From: Ambrosia x helenae
Lineage: Eukaryota > Streptophyta > Magnoliopsida > Asterales > Asteraceae
Length of the DNA: 64,000 bases
NCBI GenBank assembly: GCA_030844895.1
Contig: CM061227.1
Location: 75,566,575-75,630,574 of the forward strand
Reading direction: 5' to 3'
Shown here: positions 32,900-44,806 of the stretch, in pieces
Layout: the number at the start of each line of letters is the position of its first letter
Position numbering within the stretch: position 1 is the stretch's first letter
The notes under the pieces: generated by a model
What the model was told of the DNA's origin: nothing
Databases searched by the model: none
The model's input: only the letters and a program-made list of their open reading frames with translations
Made by a program: the position numbers and the translations under genes

Positions 32900-35800
32900 A
32901 TGTGGAACTTTCCGACTACACCACGACCCAACACGACACCACAACAGCAGACAACTATGGATCCTTGGTCGGTTGTTGCCCAAAAGTCTAGTCAACCATC
33001 ACAACCTATCAACTATATGGCTATGACTAGTTCTATTCCTCAACATGTTGCGCAACCACAACCACAAACGATTGGCGACTATTGGGGAGTAGCAGCAGCA
33101 GCGGTTCACACACAGACGACCAATGCCATATCAACGCTTATTCAAGACTTGTCATCTGGAAGTGGAAACCGACCACCTAAGCTTATGGAGATGATCGACT
33201 ACAACACGTGGAAGACTAAATTCAAGATCCATTTGGAGGGTATGGGTTTAGAGGGAACTGAGGCATGGCAGATGATTGCAAAAGGCTACGTTGCTCCGAT
33301 CTTGGAGAACACGGGAGAGCCTATTCCTTTGGAGAATCTAGCAGACGATGAGAAGAAAAGGTTTGCTATTGAGAAAAAGGCGTTTTCTCAATTCTCCCAA
33401 GCTATCAACACTGATTTGTTGCATCAGTTTGGTTCTTGCACAACTTCTAAGCAGCTGTGGGACATGTTGAGAAACAGGCATGATGGGAATGAGAAGACTA
33501 GGAAGCTAAGGATGGAGGAGCTTCGCAAAGAGTTTGAGAATTTTAGTTACATGGGTAACGAGACTTTGAAAGAGTTGGTTCCAAGGTATTGCCACTTACT
33601 CAAAGAGCTGTCAAGCTATGAGATTAGCATACCTATGTCCGAACTGGTGGACAAGTTTGCCGATGTGTTGCCACCGTATTGGAACCAGCATATTGAAGTG
33701 TTGAAAGAGAAGGATGCGTACCAGTATTGGACGATCAATGAGTTTATACAGAAACTGGAGAACAAAGAGATGGAGGAGAAGAGGAAAGCAAAGAGGGCTC
33801 AAATTCCTCAGAATCCGGAACTTTATCTTGGTGGTACATCTTCTTCCCATACTACTTCCAGTTCTACTACCAATGTTGCTCCACACATCGCGTGCGTATC
33901 TAACATCGTTGAACCACCCAAACAACCAATCAACTACCTTGCTCAAACATCTTCATATACCTCACCATCATATCCTACAACAACTACCTATATTCCACCA
34001 TTTTCACCCATGCAACAAGCAGCGTGTTATTCTGCTAGCCAACCTCAACAACAACAACAACCTTACAAACCTCAAATGAACCAAATTCAACTTAACCAAA
34101 GCCAACCGAACCAAAGCCCGATTGTGTTGGAGACTTCAAATCTAAACAATGTTACTGTTGAGATTGCTCAACAACATGTAGCATTAGTTTCAGCAATGGT
34201 AGCATCATACAATGGTCTGGTTGCTAGTCAAATTGGGAACAAAAATTTGACCAATGAGGACTATGCACAGATCGACAAGGAAGAGATGGAATTGATGGAT
34301 ATACAGTGGGCCTTTGCAAGCATCATGAGAAGAGCCACTGATTTTATTCAGAAGACCGGGAGAACGGATCTTTCAACTTCTCCTAACACCACTTATGGCT
34401 TCAACAAAGCCAAAGTAACTTGTTTCAACTGTGGTGAAAAAGGTCATTTTAAAAGAGAGTGCACACAGCCAGCACAACAAGGTAATCGAAATCCATTCAA
34501 CTCTACATACCAAAACCGTCAAACTCAAAACCAAAACCAAGTATCATACCAAAGTTCCAACAACATTTCAAGCTTTCAACCTCACAACAACTATCAAAAC
34601 CGCTAAAATAACCAACAAAATAACAATGCTAGACAATCCACATCACAAAACCAAAATCAAACACAATAGAACTCAAACCGAACAATTATTCCCATATCTA
34701 CACCAAACATACAAACCCAAACTGAAAACCCAAACCAAGCTTTGGTGATACAGAAGGATGAGGGTTTCGATTGGACCGGTATGCAGTTGGGTGTGGAAGA
34801 AATGACAGCTGGTAATGTGGCTTGTGTGGCACAGAAGATGAATTTGGATGAACCGGTGGAGGTTGAAGAAGAGATTGTGTCTGAGAAGATGAGTGAGTTA
34901 AAGATTGAAGAGGTGAATGATGAGATGAATGTTGATGTTGATTGTGCTGAGAAGAAGACTGGAATGGTTATGGATACTGTTGCTGATATTCCAGAACAGT
35001 TTGATTCCACTTATTCTGATGAGGAGAGTGATTCTGACTCTGAATCTAGTGTTAACTCACTGGATGACGACATTGACCAGTTGCTTGCTGAAGCTGATTT
35101 CTTGATGACTCGGAAATCATGCATGGTGGATGATGCTTGCACCAGAATTGACTACTCCAAGTTTTTCACTGGGAAGGAAGCTCATTTTGCTCTAATGGCA
35201 ATGACAGAACCTCCTAAGCAGGTAAGTACAGAATCTACTGTGAATAATTCGACTTGTGTTAAAAATTGCAAAATTTGTGATAAATTGACAAATGAAAATA
35301 AGCAACTCAAGTTCAACTTGAGAGTGCAAAAATCAATTGTCAATTATATCAGAAAGAATCAAAAGAGTTTAACAAAGTACTTGATGGGTATAAGAAAGAT
35401 ATTTCTGAATTGAAAAAGACTTTGTCGTTAAAACAAATGGCCATAAATAACTATATCAATGATTTAGAAAACACAAAATTGGAAATGGCCACCATCAAGT
35501 GCCTTGCCGAGAAAGTAAACAAAAAGCTTGAAAGCTATAAGCACATTGCCTATGTAGTTGACCACATCATAGAAAAACCTTCACAGCCCAGTAGTGCAAA
35601 CTACAAAGCTGTCCCAGCTCCGGTGTTATTCGAAAACCATAATTTGCATGCGATAGCACCAGAGAGCTTAGTCAAATCTGACTCTACATCAGATAACGAA
35701 TCCAACACATCCAGTGTCGGAGACCCGTATTCTGATGTTAGACCTGTTCTGGGAAACAATGAAGGTGTGGTTGCTGCTGATGATTCTGATGAAGAAGATG

Positions 35801-37008
35801 AACAGTCTGAGACGGTTGTTGAAAAAGTGAGTGATATTCCTGATGAAAATCACATCATCACTACTGAACCAGTTTCACCATCTCAGATTGTCCATCCCAT
35901 GGTTAATGCTCACAGAAAGAATCAATCAGCAAAGAATGTTGATAAGAAAGTTGAGAAGTCTGTTGTTAAGAATGCTGAAAAGAAAGTGGTTAAGAATGTT
36001 GAAAAGAATGTTGTTAAGTCTGTTGAAAAGAAAGTTGAAAAATCAAATGATGAGAAAAATGAATCGTGTGATAAACCTGTGAAAGTTTTCTATCGGATGC
36101 AAGGCTCCGATAAGATTATGTCTGATGAAGAATATCTGATTCAATTTGCAAACTATTCTAAAATTGAAAAGATCTGGCAGGAAAGTACCATTTGGTTTCC
36201 GAAACATGAACGAACCAATGATATTCCTCCAGCCATTTTAAAGAAAATTCATTCGGATAATTCTAAAGACCCAAAGGTCAATGTCACACAGTTTGTTAAA
36301 CCAATAGACAAGTCAAATAGTTTTATTGAGCCGGCTTACTCAAAGGACCCAGCTCCTGAGAGTTTAAGAAGACAGTGTATGGTTGATCAATATCCCATTA
36401 CTAGTTATTCTAAGTCGAACATCAAGGAAAACTATGAAGAGTACCGTGCGTGTTTTAAGTGCGGGGAAAGGGGGCATTTACTTGCCACCTGCCCGTATGT
36501 ACGACACAAGAGGCACGAGGTGGAGATGAAGCAAAGATATGATTGTCCGGTTGATAATCACAGTTATTCACAGAGACGGTTTTTCCCTCAACAAGCACCT
36601 TTTTATAACCAAAACAACTATTTCAAAAGGAGGGAAAATTGTCCGATGACTTATGACAGACGCAACCGGATAGCCACTGAGAAACCATTGAAGAAACCAT
36701 TGGTGAACGCAACTGCTGAAAACAAAAAGGTTCCTACTAAATCAGAGAAGGTAACCAAGAAGGTATCGTTCAAGGAAGAAGTAAAGAAACCGGCTGAGAC
36801 CTCAAAATCTCAGATCCGGATCTTGAAACGGACTGAACAATCTTGGTCATCAAAGGGTTCTGATGGTGCTTCAACTTCACAAAATGTGAAATCTGAGAAA
36901 GAAAAAGATTTGTGCGAAAAGAAAGAGGTTGTTAAAACCCAAGATGTTTGTGAGACAACTGACTCTTTGAAACAATCAGTTCAAAGACCCAAGACCAAAC
37001 AGGCTTGG
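32900..37008 (+). pseudogene. Broken, very long gag of S2 with two zinc knuckles
   Basis: The start ATG at 32900 (MWNFPTTPRP) opens a copia Gag: core about 33160-33770 (SSGSGNRPPKLMEM, SKQLWDMLRNRH), then a knuckle near 34420-34465 (CFNCGEKGHFKREC). Stops TAA 34604-34606 and TAG 34667-34669 follow in the same frame. Then comes an acidic region (DEESDSDSESS), a frameshift near 35345, a Lys/Val repeat region (VEKKVVKNVEK type, 35940-36050) and a second knuckle near 36450-36495 (CFKCGERGHLLATC). The frame ends in KQAW at 37008. If unbroken it would be about 1,370 residues, more than twice a usual copia Gag. Confidence 0.9.
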
Positions 37009-37048
37009 GTCCCCTGAAAAATCTAACTTTTCTACTTGATATGTGCAG
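37009..37048 (+). promoter_or_regulatory. GT...AG segment at the S2 gag-pol junction
   Basis: The same layout as in S1: CAGGCTTGG|GT at the left and TATGTGCAG at the right, 40 bases apart. Omitting it aligns the gag frame with the pol frame. Both flanks are conserved with S1 while length and interior differ. Confidence 0.4.
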
Positions 37049-38043
37049 GGAGCTTCAGCTGGCCCTGTTAGCAGTCTTTGGATTGTTGACAGTGGAGCTT
37101 CTGGCCATATGACTGGGGATCTTTCGCTACTGTTCGATATTCGAAATATCAATGGAGGCTATGTAGCGTTTGCTGGGAACAAAGGAGGCTATATTACCAT
37201 GGAGGGTAGTGTGAGTAATGGGATTGTGAGCTTCGAGAGAATTTCTTATGTGAAGTAGATAGATTACAATCTGTTGAGTGTCAGTCAGATATGCGACAAG
37301 CAATTTTCTGTGTACTTTGACGAAAAATCTTGCTACATACTCAAGCCAGGGTTTGAATTACCGAAAGAGTGGGTGATGCTAAAGGCGCCGAGAGTGAACA
37401 ACCTGTACATTCTCGATATGTCAAAGGCAATGACCACCCAAGGCCAAGTCACGTGTTTCCTCTCCAAGTCTACAGAAAAAGAATCCATTATGTGGCACAG
37501 GAGGATGGGACACATTCACCTCAGAAAGATGAATCAATTGGTGAAGAATGAACTTCTCACAGGCGTTAACGTCAAACATTTTCACCTAAATGACAAGTGT
37601 GTGAGTTGTAAAAAGGGTAAGCAGCACAAACAATCCCAAAGACCAAAGAAAGTTAATTCCGTTGAACTGCCACTTGAACGTTTGCACATGGATCTGTTTG
37701 GACCGGTCAAGCGTAAAAGTCATGCTGGGGAGTTATACTGTCTTGTGGTGACTGATGATTATTCAAGATTTTCATGGGAGATGTGCTTACACAGGAAGAG
37801 CGACACATTTGACAACTTGAAAGTTCTGTTCACTCGTCTGGAAAATATCTATGGTCTCAAGATCAAGAGGATTAGGAGTGACAATGGGACGGAGTTTAAA
37901 AATGCACAGATGGACGATCTTTGTGAAACAAAAGGAATTCATCATGAATATAGTGCTCCGTATACCCACAACAGAACGGTGTCGCGGAACGTAAAAACAG
38001 AACTCTAATTGAAACGGCGAGGACAATGCTTGCGGACTCAAAT
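37049..38043 (+). pseudogene. S2 pol, protease and integrase part
   Basis: Protease (WIVDSGASGHMTG at about 37080) is followed by a stop TAG at 37256-37258. The same frame then gives MWHRRMGH to CVSCKKGKQ and the integrase core (HMDLFGPVK about 37690, SDNGTEF about 37880). One base is missing near 37967, before the catalytic Glu, shifting the frame. Element D is inserted at 38044, within the integrase. The homologous region of S3 is open across all these positions. Confidence 0.92.
38039..38043 (+). repeat. Target duplication CAAAT, left of D
   Basis: CAAAT immediately before D and again at 42371-42375. Integrase coding resumes right after. Confidence 0.95.
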
Positions 38044-39288
38044 TGTAACACCCCAACCGATGGCGGAAACATCGGGATGTCACGTATTGATGATTGTTCA
38101 GTAGCTCATGGTGAATAATAAATTTCATTAAATAATTTAAATACGTTACATACAATTGTTCTAAGAATTTGTACATCAAACAGAATTAAACTATGCAAAC
38201 ATCTTCAAGCATCAATTCAAATCTTCAAGCAACTAGAACCTGAAACATGTTAAGTTGAAAATATTTTGGGTCAACAAAAGTTGGTGAGAATTACATAGGT
38301 TTTGATAATCAAATGAAATTTTTGTGCAATTCATGTGTAATGGCAATCTAGTCCATATGTGAAAACATACTAGAAGTAAATCGAGTGCATAATCAACCAT
38401 TGTGACTGTTGTATTATGGTACATCCCATACGCTCATGGTTCACTCATTTATATTGCAGTAACAAACACCCACGCAACCTTTGTAGGGGTACGTATCCGG
38501 GTGGGATTGTCAGTCCAATAGATTTATCAATGTATACCGTTTGGCTGATGAATGTTTATGCTAGAATTGTGCTTACCCTAGTCATGTTCAAGACATAATG
38601 CAACATAGAAATACACATAGACACATTGATGATTGAATTGCATAAATAATGTTGTAACATGTTTCACCCCAAAAATGGTGATAAATAGAAAAGGGGCTAT
38701 GTAAGACTCACCTTAGCAAAATGTTATGTCTCGTAAAAAAAAATAGAATAATGTGTTGTGAATGTATGCGAGGCGAATCCCAAAGACTCAACAACGTAGC
38801 TAGTCCAAATTGAAGAAAACGAAAAAAGAAAGAATATCAAGCTTCCAATTCGCCAATTACAAGAGCTTATAATCAAAGCTTCAATTGTAGAAGTAATAGA
38901 CTATAGAAGAAAGGTACGAGGGAAAGTTTAATCGGATTGAAACAATCGATTTAGAGGTGCAAAGTATAATGGGTCATAGGTGGGTTTTTATACTAGTTTT
39001 GGAGTCAATAAGCCATTAAAATTGGTCAACACCATAAAGTAAGGTTTTATGATGAATTGACTATTTGACTAAGACTTTGACTGTTTGACTAAGACTTTGA
39101 CTAGGACTTTGACTATTTAACTCAAGGCTTTATTTTAAAAAAAAAAATCTTGTATGTGAAAAAAAAGAATTTAGAATCATATTATTATTATTATTATTTA
39201 TATACATTTATGTATGTATATAAGTTGTGAATTAGGATAAATAAAGACTTAGGCACATTTGTATAATATTAATGATAAAGGTGTAATA

Positions 39289-39323
<35 letters not shown>

Positions 39324-39368
39324 GCTTTTTATGTATTAAAATTTTGGGGAAAATTTTGCGATGTTACA
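38044..39368 (-). repeat. 3' LTR of D
   Basis: TGTAACACCC to GCGATGTTACA on the plus strand, 1,325 bp. It includes repeats of the GACTTTGACTATTTGACT type near 39055-39120 and (TTA)n/(TA)n tracts. Confidence 0.95.
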
Positions 39369-39369
39369 G

Positions 39370-39381
39370 TCTCCCCTACTT
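39370..39381 (-). promoter_or_regulatory. Polypurine tract of D
   Basis: The minus strand reads AAGTAGGGGAGA next to the LTR, as in TyA. Confidence 0.85.
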
Positions 39382-39554
39382 TTAGGAACTTCGTCCCGAA
39401 GTTAAAAGAAAAAACACCAGGTATACAATTGGTCGACTACCGAAAACCTTGATAAAATTTCTCACTACCTTAACGTACCTGTAAATTCATGATTACGTTC
39501 CGGACCGTAATTATCCATTTACCTTACATTAGGGTTTTGCGTCCTTTTATGACT

Positions 39555-39665
39555 CTACCGATTGTTGAGCAGGTTCGATAGTCTCCACCAGTCGTTGAGC
39601 AGGCTGTAGGGCCTCTCCCGACTGTTGAAAAGACATGATGACCTCTACCAATCGTTGAGTAGGTT
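39555..39665 (-). repeat. Four copies of the CTGCTCAAC word upstream of the D PPT
   Basis: Reverse-orientation copies of the array at 783-1005 in TyA, at the same position relative to the PPT. Confidence 0.75.
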
Positions 39666-39876
39666 GTTTGGTAGTCAACTAATTGTTGTACAAGTAAGCA
39701 AGTATGATTATAGATATAGCAATTAGTTCACATTCAAACAAGCATGCACTTAGATGTTATGATAATACTTGAATTTATTACGTGAATCAAAAAGTGTCAA
39801 TACATAGAATTAAAAAGTAGACATCATTCAAATGGTGGGGTTTGCTGTTAAGTAGCTGGAGGGTCTTGATCTCGAT

Positions 39877-40494
39877 TTAGTTTAGGGCATCGGTTACGGA
39901 AATGATTTGGGTTTCCACATTCATAGCATTGACCATAGTTGTATTTACCAGGACGATTAAGATTAGCAACCTGAGCAGGGTTGGTTGGTTGGTGTTAGGG
40001 TTTGGGGACTCACGACATGTGTTGACCAGATGGCCATACCTACCACAATTGGTGCACGGGCGACACACTGAAACAGTGGGGTGATGTCGTTTACATGTGT
40101 TACACAATGGAAAGTTTCTTGTATAGGGTTTCTTGTTAGAAGCTTGTGTAGTGAGGTTTACATTAGGATCCCTGGTCTTGCGCTTCTGGTTCTCGGTAGT
40201 TACCGCGGCCACAATACTTGTTTTCTCGCCTTTCCGAACTAAGGTTCCGTTCTTTATGTGATTTCCATCGCCATTTCCATTTCCATTGCCGTTCCCATTC
40301 ATTGGGATGACTTGAGCCAACAAGTTAGAAACCAGAGTTGTGATTTGTTGCGCCATTTGTTGGGAAATAATCGCAGCCAGTTGGGCATCAACACCTTTGT
40401 TGTTTTTGTTGTTGTTGTGGTTGGTGTTGTGGTTGTTGTTACTTTCCTCTTGGTTTTCACCACTGTTATTGCGAGTGCTGCGACGTGAAGACAT
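39877..40494 (-). pseudogene. Gag remnant of D without capsid domain
   Basis: Starts at the ATG at 40492-40494 (MSSRRSTRNN), passes the Asn-rich part and Asn-Gly repeat, then jumps to KNGTLVRKGEK. In TyB these points are separated by about 190 residues of capsid sequence, so an internal deletion near 40260 removed the capsid domain while keeping an open frame. A zinc knuckle (CTNCGRYGHLVNTC) remains, and a second (YECGNPNHFRNRC type) lies in another frame near 39890-39930. The fused protein has only disordered and RNA-binding parts. Whether it is made is unknown. Confidence 0.82.
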
Positions 40495-41025
40495 GATTTG
40501 TAAGGGACACAATGAAGGTTCAATGTGGCATGAAATGAATGAGGTGATATAAGGAATGTAATCATTTATTCATTAATCAAAACGAATAAACGAAAACGTT
40601 GACGTATCAAAGTTTCCAGATTCCAACAACATAGTGAAGACATGCTTTAGCCTATAAGTGAACACTCATCCCGAGAATTCCCAGGTAGGCATCCGGGTCC
40701 CTCGTCTGATTGGGATATATGCGCAATGCCAGCCTAGACAGAAGACTCAGAATACAGGTGTTCACCCTTCCAGATTGCACGTGTTCGTTATTAAAATCTA
40801 GAACTTCGACGAGATCTCAAGGTGGTTCAGGTTAAACCTGAGGGTTTTGCCTTATTAGTCTAAGAGTGGATCCAGTGATGGAGAGCAACCTTCTCGTAGG
40901 GATTAATGTAGGGATAAGAAGTAGGAGGGAGATAGAGAATAGCAAGTAAAAGAAGCAAGTACTGGTTAAATCCTATGGTTATAGACTAGATTAATTTTCT
41001 AATAACCTAATTCCCTATAACCATT

Positions 41026-41037
41026 GCTCTGATACCA
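41026..41037 (-). promoter_or_regulatory. Primer binding site of D
   Basis: The minus strand reads TGGTATCAGAGC next to the 5' LTR, the tRNA-Met type. Confidence 0.9.
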
Positions 41038-41040
41038 ATC

Positions 41041-42182
41041 TGTAACACCCCAACCGATGGCAGAAACATCGGGATGTCACGTATTGATGATTGTTCAGTA
41101 GCTCATGGTGAATAATAAATTTCATTAAATAATTTAAATACGTTACATACAATTGTTCTAAGAATTTGTACATCAAACAGAATTAAACTATGCAAACATC
41201 TTCAAGCATCAATTCAAATCTTCAAGCAACTAGAACCTGAAACATGTTAAGTTGAAAATATTTTGGGTCAACAAAAGTTGGTGAGAATTACATAGGTTTT
41301 GATAATCGAATGAAATTGTTGTGCAATTCATGTGTCATGGCAATCTAGTCCATATGTGAAAACATACTAGAAGTAAATCGAGTGCATAATCAACCATTGT
41401 GACTGTTGTATTGTGGTACATCCCATACGCTCATGGTTCACTCGTTTATATTGCAGTAACAAACACCCACGCAACCTTTGTAGGAGGTACGTATCCGGGT
41501 GGGATTGTCAGTCCAATAGATCTATCAATGTATACCGTTTGGCTGATGAATGTTTATGCTAGAATTGTGCTTACCCTAGACATGTTCAAGACATAATGCA
41601 ACATAGAAATACACATAGACACATTGATGATTGAATTGCATAAATAATGTTGTAACATGTTTCACCCCAAAAATGGTGATAAATAGAAAAGGGGCTATGT
41701 AAGACTCACCTTAGCAAAATGTTATGTCTCGTAAAAAAAATAGAATAATGTGTTGTGAATGTATGCGAGGCGAATCCCAAAGACTTAACAACGTAGCTAG
41801 TCCAAATTGGAGAAAACGAAAAAAGAAAGAATATCAAGCTTCCAATTCGCCAATTACAAGAGCTTGTAATCAAAGCTTCAATTGTAGAAGTAATAGACTA
41901 TAGAAGAAAGGTACGAGGGAAAGTTTAATCGGATTGAAACAATCGATTTAGAGGTGCAAAGTATAATGGGTCATAGGTGGGTTTTTATACTAGTTTTGGA
42001 GTCAATTAGCCATTAAAATTGGTCAACACCATAAAGTAAGGTTTTAGGATGAATTGACTATTTGACTAAGACTTTGACTGTTTGACTAAGACTTTGACTA
42101 GGACTTTGACTATTTGACTCAAGGCTTTATTTTAAAAAAAAAAAAAATCTTGTATGTGAAAAAAAAAAAGAATTTAGAATCA

Positions 42183-42213
<31 letters not shown>

Positions 42214-42370
42214 TATATACATTTATGTATGTATATAAGTTGTGAGTTAGGATAAATAAAGACTTAGGCACATTTGTATAATATTAATGATAAAGGTGTA
42301 ATAAAAAAAATATATATATATAAGGGCTTTTTATGTATTAAAATTTTGGGGAAAATTTTGCGATGTTACA
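41041..42370 (-). repeat. 5' LTR of D
   Basis: 1,330 bp; partner of 38044-39368. The main differences are microsatellite lengths at the outer end. Confidence 0.95.
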
Positions 42371-44806
42371 CAAATCTTCCAGTAATGTTCTGGAACGAAG
42401 CAATTTACGCAGCTTGTTATACTCTCAATCGCGTTTTAACGGTGAAGAAGTTTGGCAAAACTTCTTATGAGCTGTTGAATCGTCGCAAGCCGAATTTGGA
42501 GTATCTAGAACCGTTTGGAGCTCCTTGTACTATGCTTAATCCATCTGAGAAGTTCGCACCAAAGGCTGAGGAAGGATACTTTGTTGGATATGAAACCCCG
42601 CTCAAACGGGTATTCAACAAAAGAACTCATCAGGTCGAGGAGTGGGATAACGTTGAAGTGCAACGGTACACTCAGAACTTACAGGGAAGCGGTCCAGACT
42701 GGATGTTTGATTACAAAGATTTCTTTGAATCATTCAACCTAGATAGCTTGGTTGAAGAGGCTGTACTACGTTTATATTACGAGGTCGAAAACGCAGTGAC
42801 TTCACCGTTAGTGCGTCCGATTACCGTGAATCCTCAAACAGCTTCTAATGATACCAATGTTCCTGTCGTTGAAGAAGAAGTATTTCAAGAAGCTTCCACA
42901 ACGTTGAATTCATCAAAATCAGAAGATGACGATGATGATGTTACAAGCGAAGCTATCTTAGATCATGCTACAGTGACACCACCAGTGAACCCAACTACAA
43001 ATGGTGCTTCAACATCGAATGTGGGTAATGATCTGGTTTCTGCAGAGAACTTAACTACTCAGACGGGAGTCCAAGTACCCGATTATCCGGAATCTTGGAT
43101 ACATCGAATTCACCCGATCGAGCAAGTTATTGGTGACCCTGGTAGCAGTGTGATGACAAGAGGACAATTGAGGAATGCGAACTCACCAGAAAACCTTGGC
43201 AATCTTGCTTTATAAGCCAAAATACAAAAATCTGGTTTCAGAATGACTGGTCTTTTGCTTGTTATGTTTCGCAGGTGGAGCCGCGAACTTACAAGGATGC
43301 TCTTTTGGACGACGCTTGGGTGGAAGCAATGCAAGAGGAGTTGTTGCAGTTTCAGAAACTTGGCGTCTGGACACTGACACATCTGCCCCCGGGAAGAAAG
43401 AAGATTGGAACGAAGTGGGTGTTTAAGTGCAAAAAGGATGATAGAGGAGTGATCGTAAGGAACAAAGCTCGTTTGGTTGTACAAGGATTTCATCAGGTCG
43501 AGGGAATCGATTACAACGAAATCTATGCACCAGTTGCACGCTTAAAGGCAATCCGAATGTTTCTAGCGTTTGCATCATACAAGAAATTTAAGGTGTATCA
43601 AATGGATGTCAAGAGCGCATTTCTTTACGGTGTGATCAAGGAGGAAGTATATGTAGGTCAACCACCAGGCTTTGAAGACCCTATTCACCGGGATAAGGTC
43701 TACGTTTTGAACAAAGCTCTCTACGGGTTGCACCAAGCTCCAAGGCAATGGTATGAGGAGCTGAGCACGTATCTTCTTTCAAAAGGATTCAAGCAAGGTT
43801 TGGTAGATTGCACGCTGTTCATTAAACGAACAGGCGATGACTTGCTTCTAGTCCAGATTTATGTTGATGATATTATATTTGGGTCTACTAACAAACTTCT
43901 GTGCAGAGAATTTGAACGTGTTATGCAGGAAAAGTTCGAAATGAGTGCAATGGGAGAGATGCAGTTTTTCCTAGGCTTGCAGGTGGAACAAAGACCAACG
44001 GGGATCTTTATTCACCAAACGAAATATGTTTCTGAAGTCTTGAGCCGATTCCAGATGGATGATTCGAAGCCGATGGATACCCCAATACAACCTAATCACG
44101 GGATTGGAGTTGACGCTAAGGGGGAGCTAACTAATCCATTTACATACAGAGCAATCGTCGGATCTCTGATGTATCTCACTACCTCCAGACCTGATATAAT
44201 GTTTGCCACATGTCTCTGTGCACGTTATCAATCGAAGCCGAAACAGAGTCATCTTGCAGCTGTCAAACGTATCCTTAGATATCTGAAGGGTTGTTCGTCG
44301 AGAGGACTATGGTACCCTAATGATGATAATTTTGACCTAATCGCTTTTAGTGATGCAGATTGGGGCGGCTGTGACAAAGACAGCAAATCCACAACGGCTG
44401 GATGCCAGTTTATGGGGAGCAGGCTCGTAACCTGGCAATGCAAGAAACAGACCGCAGTTGCATTATCCACATGTGAAGCAGAATACGTTTCAGCATCGAG
44501 CTGCTGCTCACAGGTTCTTTGGATCCAACAACAGATGGTGGACTACGTTTGCAATTTCTTAAAACCCCTATTTACTGTGATAATGAAGTCGCAATCGCAT
44601 TAACAAAAGACTTAGTAAATCACTCAAAGGCTAAACATATCCGGATTAAATATCATTTTATCCGCGATTGTTATGCTAAAGAGTTGATCGATATGGTCAA
44701 AATCCACACTGATTACCAACGCGCAGACCTTTTTACCAAAGCTTTTGATAAATCGAGATTTGAATATCTATTGAAAGCTAATGGTATTAAAGAAAAACAA
44801 GATTGA
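42371..44806 (+). pseudogene. S2 pol, integrase end, RT and RNase H
   Basis: Integrase coding interrupted by D resumes directly after the CAAAT duplication (LPVMFWNEAIYAACYTLNR). Then come the linker rich in Thr/Ser/Asp, RT (YVDDIIFG at 43860) and RNase H (FSDADWGGCDKDSKS, STCEAEYVSASS). Lesions: stop TAA 43213-43215, frameshift about 43236, frameshift about 44547. The final part is open to TGA 44804-44806. The protein closely resembles S3 pol, which lacks these breaks. Confidence 0.92.

Larger units (their letters stand above)
38044..42370 (-). mobile_element. Non-autonomous Ty3/gypsy element D, nested in S2
   Basis: A 4.3 kb element in minus orientation with LTRs 38044-39368 and 41041-42370 and perfect CAAAT duplications. 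The 1.67 kb interior holds a PPT, 3' repeats, a gag remnant lacking the capsid domain and a PBS. No pol is present. LTRs differ at roughly 16 substitutions (about 98.7-98.8% identity) plus microsatellite lengths. Its intact ends and duplications show that it transposed as a deletion derivative, so proteins must have come from a relative such as TyB. Confidence 0.95.

Noticed and set aside
35940..36050. Histone H1-like protein suggested by VEKKVVKNVEK repeats
   Set aside because: The stretch is a low-complexity segment within S2 gag between two zinc-knuckle regions, without a globular H1 domain.
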